This document shows, piece by piece, positions 47,779-56,906 of a DNA stretch of 64,000 bases (positions are counted from its first letter, which is position 1; each line of letters opens with the position of its first letter). The notes below the pieces were generated by a model. It was not told where the DNA came from. It saw only the letters and a program-made list of their open reading frames with translations, and did no database searches. The stretch spans positions 62,001-126,000 of the forward strand of contig NZ_NSJF01000003.1 in NCBI RefSeq assembly GCF_002285285.1, written 5' to 3'. Origin of the DNA: Vandammella animalimorsus. Lineage in GTDB: Bacteria > Pseudomonadota > Gammaproteobacteria > Burkholderiales > Burkholderiaceae_C. A program made the translations under genes and the position numbers.

Positions 47779-48321
47779 TCAGTCGGGGGTGGGCACCAGG
47801 CGCGGGATGCGCGCGCGGCAGTTGGGGTAGGCCTGCTGCACCGTCACCTCGATCAGGCGCGCGGCCGAAGGCCAGTCCTGCCAATAGTCGCCCACTTCGT
47901 CGATCACGCGCGCCGTGCCGTTGATGCGCACGCGCGTGGCGCTGGCAAAGTCGATGAACAGCATGCCGATGCGCGGGTTGGTCAGCAGGTTGCCGATGCT
48001 GTTGAAGAAGTTGTTGCCGGGGTAGTCGGGGAAGACGATGGTGCGCTCATCGGGCACGGCCAGCAGCGGCTCCGGATCGTTCGGCGGGGCGTGCTGGCGG
48101 CCCCGATAGCTGCAATCGCAATCGCCGCGGTCATTGGCGGTGGCGATGAAGAAAAAGGGCTGGGCCTTCAGAAACGCGATCAGGCGCGGGTTGAGCCGGT
48201 CGCGCACCGAGGCAGCCAGCCCGCGCGTCAGGCGCGCCGCGCCATAGCGCTGATGGGCTTGCAGCTCGCCCGCGTGGAAGACGCCGAAGCCGGGGTCGTC
48301 GTCGTGGATGGATTCGCTCAT
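47779..48321 (-). CDS. pyridoxamine 5'-phosphate oxidase family flavoprotein
   Basis: A 180-residue FMN-binding split-barrel protein. Motifs are FFFIATANDRGDCDCSYRG at the flavin site and FPDYPGNNFFNSIGNLLTNPRIGMLFIDF, typical of the general-stress PNPOx-like group rather than true PdxH. The ATG was chosen by the AAAGG site and the domain start. A strong terminator lies only ~35 bases upstream of its start codon. Confidence 0.88.
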   Translation of the reverse strand: MSESIHDDDPGFGVFHAGELQAHQRYGAARLTRGLAASVRDRLNPRLIAFLKAQPFFFIATANDRGDCDCSYRGRQHAPPNDPEPLLAVPDERTIVFPDYPGNNFFNSIGNLLTNPRIGMLFIDFASATRVRINGTARVIDEVGDYWQDWPSAARLIEVTVQQAYPNCRARIPRLVPTPD

Positions 48322-48348
48322 GGCGGATACCTTTGCGAAAGGTTCCCA

Positions 48349-48380
48349 AGAAAAAACGGCGGGCAAGCTGCCCGCCGTTT
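48349..48380 (-). terminator. strong intrinsic terminator after the aldehyde dehydrogenase gene
   Basis: A perfect 12-bp stem (48354-48365 with 48369-48380) with a 3-base loop is followed on the minus strand by six Ts. It lies between the aldehyde dehydrogenase stop codon and the PNPOx-like start. Confidence 0.85.
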
Positions 48381-48466
48381 CGGCGCATGCCAGCCCGCCT
48401 GGGCCGCCGCGCGGCGCGCGCCCGCGAAGCAGACGGGCATCGCGCCATCGGTCTGGGCCGCAGCGG

Positions 48467-49993
48467 TCAGAAAAAGCCCATCGCATTGGCGTTGTAGCTC
48501 ACCAGCAGGCACTTGGTTTGCTGGTAGTGCTTGAGGGCCATCTTGTGGTTCTCTCGCCCGATGCCCGATTGCTTGTAGCCACCAAAGGCCGCGTGCGCCG
48601 GATAGAGGTGGTAGCAGTTGGTCCACACCCGCCCGGCCTGGATGCCGCGGCCCATGCGGTAGGCGCGGGTGCCGCTGCGCGTCCACACCCCGGCGCCCAG
48701 GCCAAAGATGGTGTCGTTGGCAATGGCCAGGGCCTCTTCCTCGTCCTTGAAAGTGGTCACAGCCGCCACCGGGCCGAAGATTTCCTCCTGGAACACGCGC
48801 ATGTCGTTCTGGCCGAACAGCATGGTCGGCTGCACGTAAAAGCCCTCGTTGATGCCCTCGCCGGGGCGGCTGCGGGCGCCGCCGGTGAGCACCTTGGCGC
48901 CTTCTTTCTGACCCACATCGAAGTAGCCCAGGATCTTGTCCATCTGCTGCTGCGAGGCCTGCGCGCCCACCATGGTGTTGGCATCGAGCGGGTGGCCCAG
49001 CTTCATGGCCTGCACGCGCTTGACCGCCTTCTCGATGAAGCGCTCGTAGATCGACTCCTGCACCAGGATGCGCGAGGGGCAGGTGCAGACCTCGCCCTGG
49101 TTGAGCGCGAACATCGACAGCCCCTCCAGCGCCTTGTCCAGAAAGGCGTCGTCGTGGTCCATCACGTCGGCAAAGAAGATGTTGGGGCTCTTGCCGCCCA
49201 GCTCCACGGTGCTGGGGATGAGGTTTTCCGCCGCGCACTTGAGGATGTGCTTGCCCACCGGGGTGGAGCCGGTGAAGGCCACCTTGGCGATGCGCTTGCT
49301 GGTGGCCAGGGCGTTGCCCGCCTCCTTGCCGAAGCCGTTGACCACGTTGACCACGCCCGGCGGCAGCAAGTCGCCAATCAGCTCCATCAGCAGCATGATG
49401 GAAGCGGGCGTCTGCTCGGCAGGCTTGAGCACCACGGTGCAGCCCGCGGCCAGCGCCACCGGCAGCTTCCAGGCCGCCATCAACAGCGGGAAGTTCCACG
49501 GAATGATCTGCCCCACCACGCCCACCGGCTCGTTGAAGTGGTAGGCCACGGTGTCGTGGTCGATCTCGGAAATGCCGCCCTCCTGCGCGCGCAGGCAGCC
49601 GGCGAAGTAGCGGAAGTGGTCGATCGCCAGCGGCACGTCGGCGGCCATGGTCTCGCGCAGCGGCTTGCCGTTGTCGATGGTCTCGGCCACGGCCAGGCGC
49701 TTGAGGTTCTGCTCCATGCGATCGGCAATGCGCAGCAGCACGTTGGAGCGCTCCTGCGGCGAAGTCGCGGCCCACTTCGGGAAGGCCGCGTGCGCCGCGT
49801 CCAGTGCCAGCTCGATGTCCTCCGCGCCCGAGCGCGCCGCCTTGCAAAACGGCTGGCCGGTGATGGGCGAGACGTTCTCGAAATACTCGCCCTTGACTGG
49901 CGGCACCCACTTGCCGCCGATGTAGTTGTCGTAGCTGGCGCGATAGGGGAAGTCGATGTCGATGCCCATGCGCTTGAGTTCCTTGGCGTCCAT
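48467..49993 (-). CDS. NAD-dependent aldehyde dehydrogenase (AcoD/ExaC type)
   Basis: Oxidises acetaldehyde or a similar short aldehyde to the acid. The 508 residues match ExaC of Pseudomonas and acetaldehyde dehydrogenase II (AcoD) of Cupriavidus. Motifs are [41 protein letters not shown] and the catalytic Cys in [11 protein letters not shown]. The ATG ([10 protein letters not shown]) follows AGAAGGAGAC. Upstream are a sigma-54 promoter, a hairpin leader and two dyad sites, and the neighbour is an AcoR-like activator. The gene is thus probably induced by its aldehyde or a precursor alcohol. Confidence 0.93.
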   Translation of the reverse strand: MDAKELKRMGIDIDFPYRASYDNYIGGKWVPPVKGEYFENVSPITGQPFCKAARSGAEDIELALDAAHAAFPKWAATSPQERSNVLLRIADRMEQNLKRLAVAETIDNGKPLRETMAADVPLAIDHFRYFAGCLRAQEGGISEIDHDTVAYHFNEPVGVVGQIIPWNFPLLMAAWKLPVALAAGCTVVLKPAEQTPASIMLLMELIGDLLPPGVVNVVNGFGKEAGNALATSKRIAKVAFTGSTPVGKHILKCAAENLIPSTVELGGKSPNIFFADVMDHDDAFLDKALEGLSMFALNQGEVCTCPSRILVQESIYERFIEKAVKRVQAMKLGHPLDANTMVGAQASQQQMDKILGYFDVGQKEGAKVLTGGARSRPGEGINEGFYVQPTMLFGQNDMRVFQEEIFGPVAAVTTFKDEEEALAIANDTIFGLGAGVWTRSGTRAYRMGRGIQAGRVWTNCYHLYPAHAAFGGYKQSGIGRENHKMALKHYQQTKCLLVSYNANAMGFF

Positions 49994-50034
49994 GCGTGTC
50001 TCCTTCTTTTGAAAATGCGTGGATGGTGAAGAGC

Positions 50035-50062
50035 CTGCCAGCGTGGCGCACCACGCTGGCAG
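50035..50062 (-). other. 12-bp hairpin at the 5' end of the aldehyde dehydrogenase leader
   Basis: ctgccagcgtgg and its exact complement enclose a 4-base loop. From the spacing of the sigma-54 promoter, transcription should begin at about 50064, so the RNA would start almost at this hairpin. Such 5' hairpins often protect mRNA. Confidence 0.55.
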
Positions 50063-50074
50063 TACAGCACACAA

Positions 50075-50091
50075 GGCAATATCCATACCAA
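50075..50091 (-). promoter_or_regulatory. sigma-54 (-24/-12) promoter of the aldehyde dehydrogenase gene
   Basis: On the minus strand the sequence reads TTGGTATGGATATTGCC. GG and GC are separated by exactly ten bases, and it fits YTGGCACGRNNNTTGCW at 13 of 16 positions counted. The adjacent gene encodes a sigma-54 activator. Confidence 0.7.
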
Positions 50092-50232
50092 TATTCGCAA
50101 ACTACGGGTTTATCCCAGGGCCATCCGCCTTCATCGGCCCGCCTGCGGCCCCAACGCCGCTCGCCAAGGCCATATCGGCCGCCTGACATGCTGCTGTAGG
50201 TACTGGCACCACCAGTTGCAAACAAGCAACTC

Positions 50233-50272
50233 TGTACCGTTTTGGCACAGCCCGGCGCGCCAAAACGGCGCA
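50233..50272. promoter_or_regulatory. paired dyad sites, candidate activator binding sites
   Basis: Site 1, tgtaccgttttggcaca (50233-50249), and site 2, the reverse-oriented cgcgccaaaacggcgca (50256-50272), share the form TGYRCC-GTTTT-GGCRCR. Their centres are 23 bases apart, about two helical turns. They lie ~150-175 bases upstream of the -24 element, a normal distance for enhancer sites. Confidence 0.55.
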
Positions 50273-50461
50273 ACTGCGCAGTGGCAGCAGGGTCAAATGC
50301 CCGCGTGCTAGGATGCCAGCCGCCCCGCAAAACGACGGGGCGCAATCCATGGCCTGTCCCACATTCCACGCCTGACGTGCCACGCCTGACGTGCCATCTG
50401 CCAGGCCATGCAGCACACAGACCTGGCACCCAAAAGCCAGGCTTTCCCAAGGAGACACAAC

Positions 50462-52504
50462 ATGGGAGCAATGCCTTTCCCCGCACGCCAGCGCCTGGCG
50501 CCCGCGGGCGCCGACGCGCTGCTGCAACAGGCGCGCCACGCACTGCAGACCGGAGCCCTGCCGGCCGAAGAGCTGCTGCCGCCAGCGCTGGCTTACGTCT
50601 CGCGCTCGTGGCAGCGCAGCGTCCAGGCCGGGCTGGACGCCTTCGCCCGCAGCACCCCCGCGCCGCACCACAGCCGCTTCGAGCTGGCCCGCGCCACCGA
50701 ACGCCAGCACGAGCTGCTCACCCACGCCCGCCCGGTGATGGACTACCTCATGGGCCAAACGCGGGAACATCGCGGCATGGTCATCCTGGCCGATGCCGAT
50801 GGACTGCTGCTGCACGCCCTGGGCGATCTGCACTTCCTGCAACGCGCCGAGCGCGTGGCGCTGGCGCCCGGCGCCTCCTGGCATGAGGCGCACCGCGGCA
50901 CCAACGCCATCGGCACCGCACTGGCCGAAGCCGCCCCCGTCATGGTGCACGGGGCCGAGCACTTCCTCGAGTGCAACGGCTTTCTCTCCTGCGCGGCTGC
51001 GCCCGTGCGGGCGCCCGATGGACAGGTGCTGGGCGTGCTGGACTTCTCCGGCGAGCGGCGCCCGGCCTCGCCCCACTTGCTCGGCATGGTGTGTACGGCC
51101 GCGCACATGATCGAAAACCGCCTGTTCCAGGCCCGCCACGGTCATCAACTGCGCCTGCATCTGCACCCGCTGCCCGAAGGCTTGGGCACCGCCGCCGAAG
51201 GCGTACTGGCCATCTCCGAGCAAGGGATGATCGCCGGCGCCAACGCCGCTGCCTTGCAGCTGCTGGGCCTGCAGGCGGCCCGGCTGGGGCAACTGCATCT
51301 GCAGCGCCTCTTCCAGACCGACCTGGAGCAACTGCTGCGCAGCGCCCAGGCGGCGCAGCCACTGGTGCTGCAGCGCGCTGCCCCAGGCCAGCCCGCACAG
51401 CTGCATGCCCGCGCAAGGTTGGCCAGCCCTGCGCGCCGCCAGGACACGGCCTGCGCCACGCCCGCCCAGCCCGACACCTCCCGCCGGCCCAGCGCCCTGC
51501 CCACCCCACTGCAAGCGCTGGACACCGGCGATGCCCAATGGCGCAACCTGCTGGAGCAGGCCGCCAAAGTCTGCGATCACCCCATCGCCGTGCTGCTGCA
51601 CGGCGAATCGGGCACTGGCAAGGAAGTGCTGGCCCGCGCCATCCACCAGGCCAGCGGCCGCGCCGCGCAGCCACTGGTGGCCGTCAACTGCGCCGCCCTG
51701 CCGGAAAACCTCATCGAAGCCGAACTGTTCGGCTATGCCCCAGGCGCCTTCACCGGCGCGCGGCGCGAAGGCGCGCCCGGCCTGATCCGCCAGGCCCACG
51801 GCGGCACCTTGCTGCTGGACGAAATCGGCGACATGCCCCTGACGCTGCAGGCGCGGCTGCTGCGCGTGCTGCAAGAGCGCCAGGTCACGCCGCTGGGCAG
51901 CGGCCAGCCGGTGGCCGTGGACTTTGCCCTGATCTGCGCCAGCCACCGCGACCTCAAAGCCGAAGTGGCCGCCGGGCGCCTGCGCGCCGATCTGTACTGG
52001 CGCATCAACGGCCTGACCCTGCACCTGCCGCCGCTGCGCCAGCGCAGCGACTGGCATGCCCTGGCCCAGCGCCTGCTGCAGCAACACGCCCGCGAACAAG
52101 GCCGCACCACCTGCCCCACACTGGGCGATGAACTTGCCCCCGCCCTGCGCCACTACCCCTGGCCGGGTAACCTGCGCCAGCTCGACAGCGTGCTGCGCAC
52201 CGCCGCCGTGCTGGCCACAGACAGCCCGCACATCGACTGGCAACACCTGCCTGAAGACCTGCGGCAAGAGCTGCAACAGCCGTCAACGCCACACTCCCCA
52301 CCCGCGCCACAGCCAAACGGCCTGCCCTCATCTGCCCAGCCCATGCCAGAGCAGCCCGCCACCGGCACCATGCCGCTGGCACAGCACACTCTGCTGGCTC
52401 TGCAACGCGCCGTGGCCGAAGCCGGCGGCAACATCTCCCAAGCCGCACGCAACCTGGGCATCAGCCGCAACACCTTGTACCGACACCTCAAGCGTCAGCG
52501 CTGA
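50462..52504 (+). CDS. sigma-54-dependent Fis-family activator, AcoR-like
   Basis: A 680-residue enhancer-binding protein. The N-terminal ~300 residues hold a GAF-type sensor (HRGMVILADADGLLLHALGD, PVRAPDGQVLGVLDFSGE) and a PAS-like segment. The AAA+ domain has Walker A GESGTGKE (381-388), the sigma-54 loop GAFTGA (~428-433) and Walker B GGTLLLDEIGD. The C-terminal Fis helix-turn-helix is GGNISQAARNLGISRNTLYRHL. The layout matches AcoR of acetoin/ethanol regulons. The ATG follows CAAGGAGACA. It is divergent from the aldehyde dehydrogenase, its likely target. Confidence 0.93.
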   Translation: MGAMPFPARQRLAPAGADALLQQARHALQTGALPAEELLPPALAYVSRSWQRSVQAGLDAFARSTPAPHHSRFELARATERQHELLTHARPVMDYLMGQTREHRGMVILADADGLLLHALGDLHFLQRAERVALAPGASWHEAHRGTNAIGTALAEAAPVMVHGAEHFLECNGFLSCAAAPVRAPDGQVLGVLDFSGERRPASPHLLGMVCTAAHMIENRLFQARHGHQLRLHLHPLPEGLGTAAEGVLAISEQGMIAGANAAALQLLGLQAARLGQLHLQRLFQTDLEQLLRSAQAAQPLVLQRAAPGQPAQLHARARLASPARRQDTACATPAQPDTSRRPSALPTPLQALDTGDAQWRNLLEQAAKVCDHPIAVLLHGESGTGKEVLARAIHQASGRAAQPLVAVNCAALPENLIEAELFGYAPGAFTGARREGAPGLIRQAHGGTLLLDEIGDMPLTLQARLLRVLQERQVTPLGSGQPVAVDFALICASHRDLKAEVAAGRLRADLYWRINGLTLHLPPLRQRSDWHALAQRLLQQHAREQGRTTCPTLGDELAPALRHYPWPGNLRQLDSVLRTAAVLATDSPHIDWQHLPEDLRQELQQPSTPHSPPAPQPNGLPSSAQPMPEQPATGTMPLAQHTLLALQRAVAEAGGNISQAARNLGISRNTLYRHLKRQR

Positions 52505-52666
52505 ACAATTGCAGTCAGGCCCTGTCGCTGCAGTTGCGCGCTTGATTGACGAGGTCTGGGCCGCAGCAGAGAATCCACACCCTTTGCTGCGCGGGTTGGG
52601 CTCATTGCCTTGCCCGCTGGCATTGCGTTTTGCTTTTGTTTTGTTTTCCCCATCTGCTGATCACTG

Positions 52667-52697
52667 CCGCCTGGGCGCAGGGCTTTGCGCCCGGCGG
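52667..52697 (+). other. hairpin in the leader of hglS
   Basis: ccgcctgggcgca and tgcgcccggcgg pair with one bulged base and a 6-base loop, ending ~20 bases before the hglS start. The activator stop codon lies 160 bases upstream, past a T-rich tract. It may be a remnant terminator or a translation modulator; the ribosome site of hglS is poor. Confidence 0.35.
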
Positions 52698-52717
52698 TTG
52701 ACGATGTGTCCCCTGCC

Positions 52718-54181
52718 ATGACATCTAACGCATCCATTGCCACTTCCGAATCCGCCCACAACACCACGCCCGGCGCGGCGCATCTGAGCCCCGATGAAAT
52801 CCGCACGCGCTTTTCCAGCGCCATGTCGGCCATGTACCGCGATGAGGTGCCGCAGTACGGCGCCTTGCTGGAGCTGGTGGTCCAGGTCAATGCGCAATAC
52901 CTGGAGCAGCATCCCGAGGAACAAGCCTCGCTGGCTGCGCAGCAGGAGCTCGAACGCCTGAATCTGGAGCGCCACGGCGCCATCCGCCTGGGTACGGCGC
53001 AGGAGCTGGCCATGGCGCGGCGCATCTTTGCCGTCATGGGCATGCACCCGGTGGGTTACTACGATTTGTCGGTCGCTGGCGTGCCCGTGCATTCCACGGC
53101 CTTTCGCCCCATCAGTGACGAGGCGCTGCGCAAGAACCCGTTTCGCATCTTCACTTCGCTGCTGCGCCTGGAGCTGATCGAGGATGCTGCGCTGCGCGAG
53201 CAGGCCGCGCAGATCCTGGCGCAGCGGCGCATCTTCACGCCGCGCGCCATCGAGCTGCTGGAGCTGGCCGAACGCAACGGCGGCCTGGACCAGGCGCAGG
53301 CCGACGAGTTCGTTGCCGAGGTGCTGCACACCTTCCGCTGGCACAGCGAAGCCACGGTGGATGCGGCCACTTACCAGCGCCTGCACGATGCGCACCGCCT
53401 GATTGCCGATGTGGTGTGCTTCAAGGGCCCGCACATCAACCACCTCACACCGCGCACGCTGGACATCGATGCCGTGCAGCGCGCCATGCCAGAGCGCGGC
53501 ATGGCTGCCAAGGATGTGGTCGAGGGCCCGCCTGCGCGCCAACACCCGATCCTGCTGCGCCAGACCAGCTTCAAGGCGCTGCAGGAGCCCATCCGCTTCG
53601 TGGGCGCCGATGCCACGGCCAGCGCCGGCACGCACACGGCGCGCTTTGGCGAGATCGAGCAACGCGGCGCAGCGCTCACGCGCAAGGGCCGCCAGCTCTA
53701 CGACGCGCTGCTGGCGCGCGTGCGCGAGATCGGCAACGTCGGCAGCTCCGACGCCGGCTATGCCCAGCGTCTGCAGGCCGTGTTCGCCCAGTTCCCGGAC
53801 GATCTGCAGCAGCTGCGCCAGCAGGGGCTGGCGTTTTTCCGCTACCGCGTGCTGGATGCCGCCCAGCTGCAGCGCCTGGCCCAGGCCAACGATGCGCCAC
53901 TGGATCTGGAGCAGGCCATCGCCTGCGGCGCGGTGCAGGCCAGCCCCATAACGTATGAAGACTTCCTGCCCGTCAGCGCGGCGGGCATCTTCCAATCCAA
54001 TCTGGGCGGCGCCGAGCAAAAAAGCTATGCCGCCAACGCCGCCCAGGCCGCGTTCGAGCAGGCGCTACAGGCGCCGGTGCTCGATGAGATCGAGCTCTAC
54101 GCCCGCGCCCAGGCCGATTCGCTGCAGCAGCTGCAGCAGCAGTTTGCGCAATGCCGCGCCGCCGCCGCGGCCTGCGCCTGA
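52718..54181 (+). CDS. hglS: 2-oxoadipate dioxygenase/decarboxylase (DUF1338, HglS/YdcJ)
   Basis: An Fe(II) enzyme that turns 2-oxoadipate into D-2-hydroxyglutarate in lysine breakdown, as shown for HglS of Pseudomonas putida. The 487-residue protein carries the DUF1338 pattern: VHSTAFRPI (His125, Arg130), GPHINHLTPR (His242) and GEIEQRG (Glu312/Glu314), the expected two-His-one-Glu metal site. It also has ITYEDFLPVSAAGIFQSNL near the end. The ATG (MTSNASIATS) is preferred over a TTG upstream. It is followed by an AmaA-like oxidase, the same functional pair as in the P. putida D-lysine pathway. Confidence 0.9.
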   Translation: MTSNASIATSESAHNTTPGAAHLSPDEIRTRFSSAMSAMYRDEVPQYGALLELVVQVNAQYLEQHPEEQASLAAQQELERLNLERHGAIRLGTAQELAMARRIFAVMGMHPVGYYDLSVAGVPVHSTAFRPISDEALRKNPFRIFTSLLRLELIEDAALREQAAQILAQRRIFTPRAIELLELAERNGGLDQAQADEFVAEVLHTFRWHSEATVDAATYQRLHDAHRLIADVVCFKGPHINHLTPRTLDIDAVQRAMPERGMAAKDVVEGPPARQHPILLRQTSFKALQEPIRFVGADATASAGTHTARFGEIEQRGAALTRKGRQLYDALLARVREIGNVGSSDAGYAQRLQAVFAQFPDDLQQLRQQGLAFFRYRVLDAAQLQRLAQANDAPLDLEQAIACGAVQASPITYEDFLPVSAAGIFQSNLGGAEQKSYAANAAQAAFEQALQAPVLDEIELYARAQADSLQQLQQQFAQCRAAAAACA

Positions 54182-54205
54182 CAGGCTAAGCCGCACACCA
54201 TCGCC

Positions 54206-55540
54206 ATGACCGATTTGCCCAAGCCAAGCCCTGCGCCGCAAGTGCAGGATCGCCGCCGCAGCCACGGCCTGTGGGCCGCCAGCGCCCCGCCCGCACCGGC
54301 CACCAGCGCGCTTGAAGGCTTGGCCGAAGCCGACGTGGCCATCGTCGGCGCGGGCTACACCGGGCTGTCCGCCGCGTTGCACTTGAGCGAAGGCGGCGCG
54401 CGCGTGGTGTTGCTGGAGGCCCAGGAGATCGGCTTTGGCGCTGCCGGGCGCAACGTCGGCCTGGTCAACGCAGGCCTGTGGGTCATGCCCCAGCGCCTGC
54501 CCGAGCTGCTCGGCCCCATCTACGGCCCGCGCCTGCTGCAATTGCTGGGCCAGGCGCCGCAGTTGGTCTACGCGCTGGTGGACAAGCACGGCATGGACTG
54601 CGAGGCCGTGCACCGTGGCACGCTGCATTGCGCTGTCGGCGCCAGCGGGCTGGAGGAAATCCGCCAGCGCCACCAGCAATGGCAGGCGCTGGGCGCGCCG
54701 GTGCAATTGCTCGACGCCCAGGCCACGGCCCAGGCCACGGGCACCACGCTCTACCACGGCAGCCTGCTGGATTTGCGCGCCGGCACCATCCAGCCGCTGG
54801 CCTATGCGCGCGGCCTGGCGCGCGCGGCCATGGCCGCAGGCGCGCGCATCCACACGCACAGCCGCGTCAGCGCCGCCGAGGACGCAGGCAGCCACTGGCT
54901 GCTGCATACGGCCGCTGGGCGCGTGCGTGCGCCCTGGGTCATCGTGGCCACCGATGCCTATACCGGCGCGCTGTGGCCGCAGCTGCAGCGCGAGCAAATC
55001 CGCCTGCCTTACTTCAATCTGGCCACCCGTCCTTTGAGTGCGCAGCAGCGCGCGCGCATCCTGCCGCAGGGCTACGGCGCCTGGGATACGCGCCAGGTGC
55101 TGGCCTCGCTGCGCTGCGATGCCACCAGTCGCCTGGTGCTGGGCAGCGTTGGCGCGCTGCGCGGCCTGGGCGCGCAGCTGCATCCGCACTGGGGGCGCAA
55201 GGTGCTGGCGCGCTGGTTTCCGCAGCTGGGGCCGGTCGAGTTCGAACACGCCTGGTACGGCCAGATCGGCATGACCGGCGATGCCCTGCCGCGCTTTCAC
55301 CAACTGGCGCACAACACCATCAGCTTCAGCGGCTACAACGGCCGCGGCATTGGCCCGGGCACCACGCTGGGGCGCGAGCTGGCGCGCCTGATACTGGGCC
55401 AGATCGACGCCACGCAACTGCCCGTGCCCGTCACCGAGCCACAGCGCCCCGCACTCAAGCCGCTGCGCGAAGCGGCCTACGAATACGGCGCGCTGGCGGC
55501 ACACGCCACCGACCGCCTGCGGCCGCCGGCTTCGGCCTGA
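54206..55540 (+). CDS. FAD-dependent amine oxidase, L-pipecolate oxidase (AmaA)-like
   Basis: A 444-residue DAO-family flavoenzyme. The dinucleotide motif DVAIVGAGYTGLSAALHL (~43-60) follows a 40-residue leader that includes RRSHGLWAASAP, typical of the PuuB/AmaA group. The C-terminal GYNGRGIGPGTTLGRELA completes the flavin site. It oxidises a secondary or primary amine and passes electrons on. With hglS 24 bases upstream, L-pipecolate is the best substrate guess; sarcosine or gamma-glutamylputrescine remain possible. Confidence 0.82.
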   Translation: MTDLPKPSPAPQVQDRRRSHGLWAASAPPAPATSALEGLAEADVAIVGAGYTGLSAALHLSEGGARVVLLEAQEIGFGAAGRNVGLVNAGLWVMPQRLPELLGPIYGPRLLQLLGQAPQLVYALVDKHGMDCEAVHRGTLHCAVGASGLEEIRQRHQQWQALGAPVQLLDAQATAQATGTTLYHGSLLDLRAGTIQPLAYARGLARAAMAAGARIHTHSRVSAAEDAGSHWLLHTAAGRVRAPWVIVATDAYTGALWPQLQREQIRLPYFNLATRPLSAQQRARILPQGYGAWDTRQVLASLRCDATSRLVLGSVGALRGLGAQLHPHWGRKVLARWFPQLGPVEFEHAWYGQIGMTGDALPRFHQLAHNTISFSGYNGRGIGPGTTLGRELARLILGQIDATQLPVPVTEPQRPALKPLREAAYEYGALAAHATDRLRPPASA

Positions 55541-55588
55541 ATCCCTTGCCGGCAAGGCGAGGCTGCAACTCGTAGCGTTAAAGCCTGT

Positions 55589-56725
55589 TCAGTCAGAGCC
55601 TTGCTGCGTTGCGCCGCCCGTGGCCACGCTGGCCAACTGCACCGGCGCGTGCTGCGCATCGCCGGCCAGAAACAACGACCGCGTTGGATAGGCAAACTGC
55701 GCGCCATGCTCGGCCACGATGTCCATGATCTTGAGCATCACCTGCTCCTTGATGGCGTGAAAGCGCACCCATTCAGTCGTCTTGGTGAAGCAATAGACCA
55801 TGAAATCCAGGCTGGAGTCGCTGCAGGCATTGAAGTGCACGATGATGGTTTGCTCCGTGGCAATGTCCGGGTGGCTGCGCAGCATGGCGCGTACCGCATC
55901 GCAGATGGCTGCCATCTTGTGCTGATCCTCATAGCGGATGCCCATGGTCTCGTGGATGCGCCGGTGCAGCATGCGCGAAGGGTTCTCCACCACGATGCTG
56001 GTGAACAGCGAGTTGGGCACGTACAGCGGGCGCTTGTCGAAGGTGCGAATGCGCGTGATGCGCCAGCCGATGTCCTCCACCGTGCCTTCGATCTGGCGAT
56101 CGGGCGAGCGGATCCAATCGCCCACGGTGAAGGGCTTGTCCAAATAAATCATCAGCCCGCCGAAGAAGTTGGACAGCATGTCCTTGGCGGCAAAACCAAT
56201 GGCCATGCCGCCAATGCCGCCAAAAGCCAACACGCCCGAGACGGAGAACCCCAGCGTCTGCAAAGCCACCAGCGCCGCCGTGATGACCACCGACAACCGC
56301 AGCAACTTGCCCACGGCATACACCGTGGTCTTGTCCACCGGGCGCTGGTTGCGCTGGGCATCGGTCAGGTTCGCCTCCATGTTGCGGATAAAGCGCAACA
56401 CGAACAGCGCCGCAATGGCAATCAACAGCACGCGCCGGGCCGCATCCACATGCGCAAACAGCGCATTGCGCTCAATGGCATTGAGCAAGGCCACTGCGGC
56501 CGACAGGCCAATGACCCACACCATCAGCCGCAGCGGCAGGCGCGCCGCCTGCAACAGCGCATCGTCCCAGATCGAACGTGTATGGCTGGTGACGCGAGCA
56601 AAAAAATCCAGCACTCGCAGCAGCACGAAGTTGCAGCACACCGTGGCAAACACGATGGCAAACAGCTGCACGGCCCAGATGCTGGGATCGCTGGAAACCT
56701 GAAGATAAGAAGCAAGCAAGCGCAT
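55589..56725 (-). CDS. MscS family mechanosensitive channel
   Basis: A 378-residue small-conductance channel-type membrane protein. Four to five N-terminal helices lead to the pore-helix/beta domain FGGIGGMAIGFAAKDMLSNFFGGLMIYLDKPFTVGDWI, the MscS signature, followed by the cytoplasmic cage domain. It is larger than E. coli MscS (286 residues) and resembles the YnaI/YbdG-like medium forms. It is convergent with the oxidase gene. Confidence 0.93.
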   Translation of the reverse strand: MRLLASYLQVSSDPSIWAVQLFAIVFATVCCNFVLLRVLDFFARVTSHTRSIWDDALLQAARLPLRLMVWVIGLSAAVALLNAIERNALFAHVDAARRVLLIAIAALFVLRFIRNMEANLTDAQRNQRPVDKTTVYAVGKLLRLSVVITAALVALQTLGFSVSGVLAFGGIGGMAIGFAAKDMLSNFFGGLMIYLDKPFTVGDWIRSPDRQIEGTVEDIGWRITRIRTFDKRPLYVPNSLFTSIVVENPSRMLHRRIHETMGIRYEDQHKMAAICDAVRAMLRSHPDIATEQTIIVHFNACSDSSLDFMVYCFTKTTEWVRFHAIKEQVMLKIMDIVAEHGAQFAYPTRSLFLAGDAQHAPVQLASVATGGATQQGSD

Positions 56726-56906
56726 AGAGCAAATGTTGAGTCACAGTCCGCAATGACAGCCCGAACAGCGCGCCCTGACGCGTGATCGGCCCGGCCACTG
56801 GGCGCGCGCTGCAGGCGCCCAAAAAGCCACTGCCGCCGGGCGGGCGATGTTAACCGCGCCATCCATCCATAGAATGCTGGCGCCCCACGCCCATCTGCCC
56901 GCCACC

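Larger units (their letters stand above)
49994..50461. other. 468-base regulatory region between aldehyde dehydrogenase and activator genes
   Basis: Holds, from left to right, a leader hairpin, a sigma-54 promoter for the aldehyde dehydrogenase, and two dyad sites. The activator's own promoter must lie in the right part but no clear -35/-10 pair is seen. Confidence 0.6.

Noticed and set aside
50204-50220. Plus-strand TGGCAC...GTTGCA resembling a sigma-54 promoter for the activator gene
   Set aside because: GG and GC are eleven bases apart rather than ten, which normally abolishes function.
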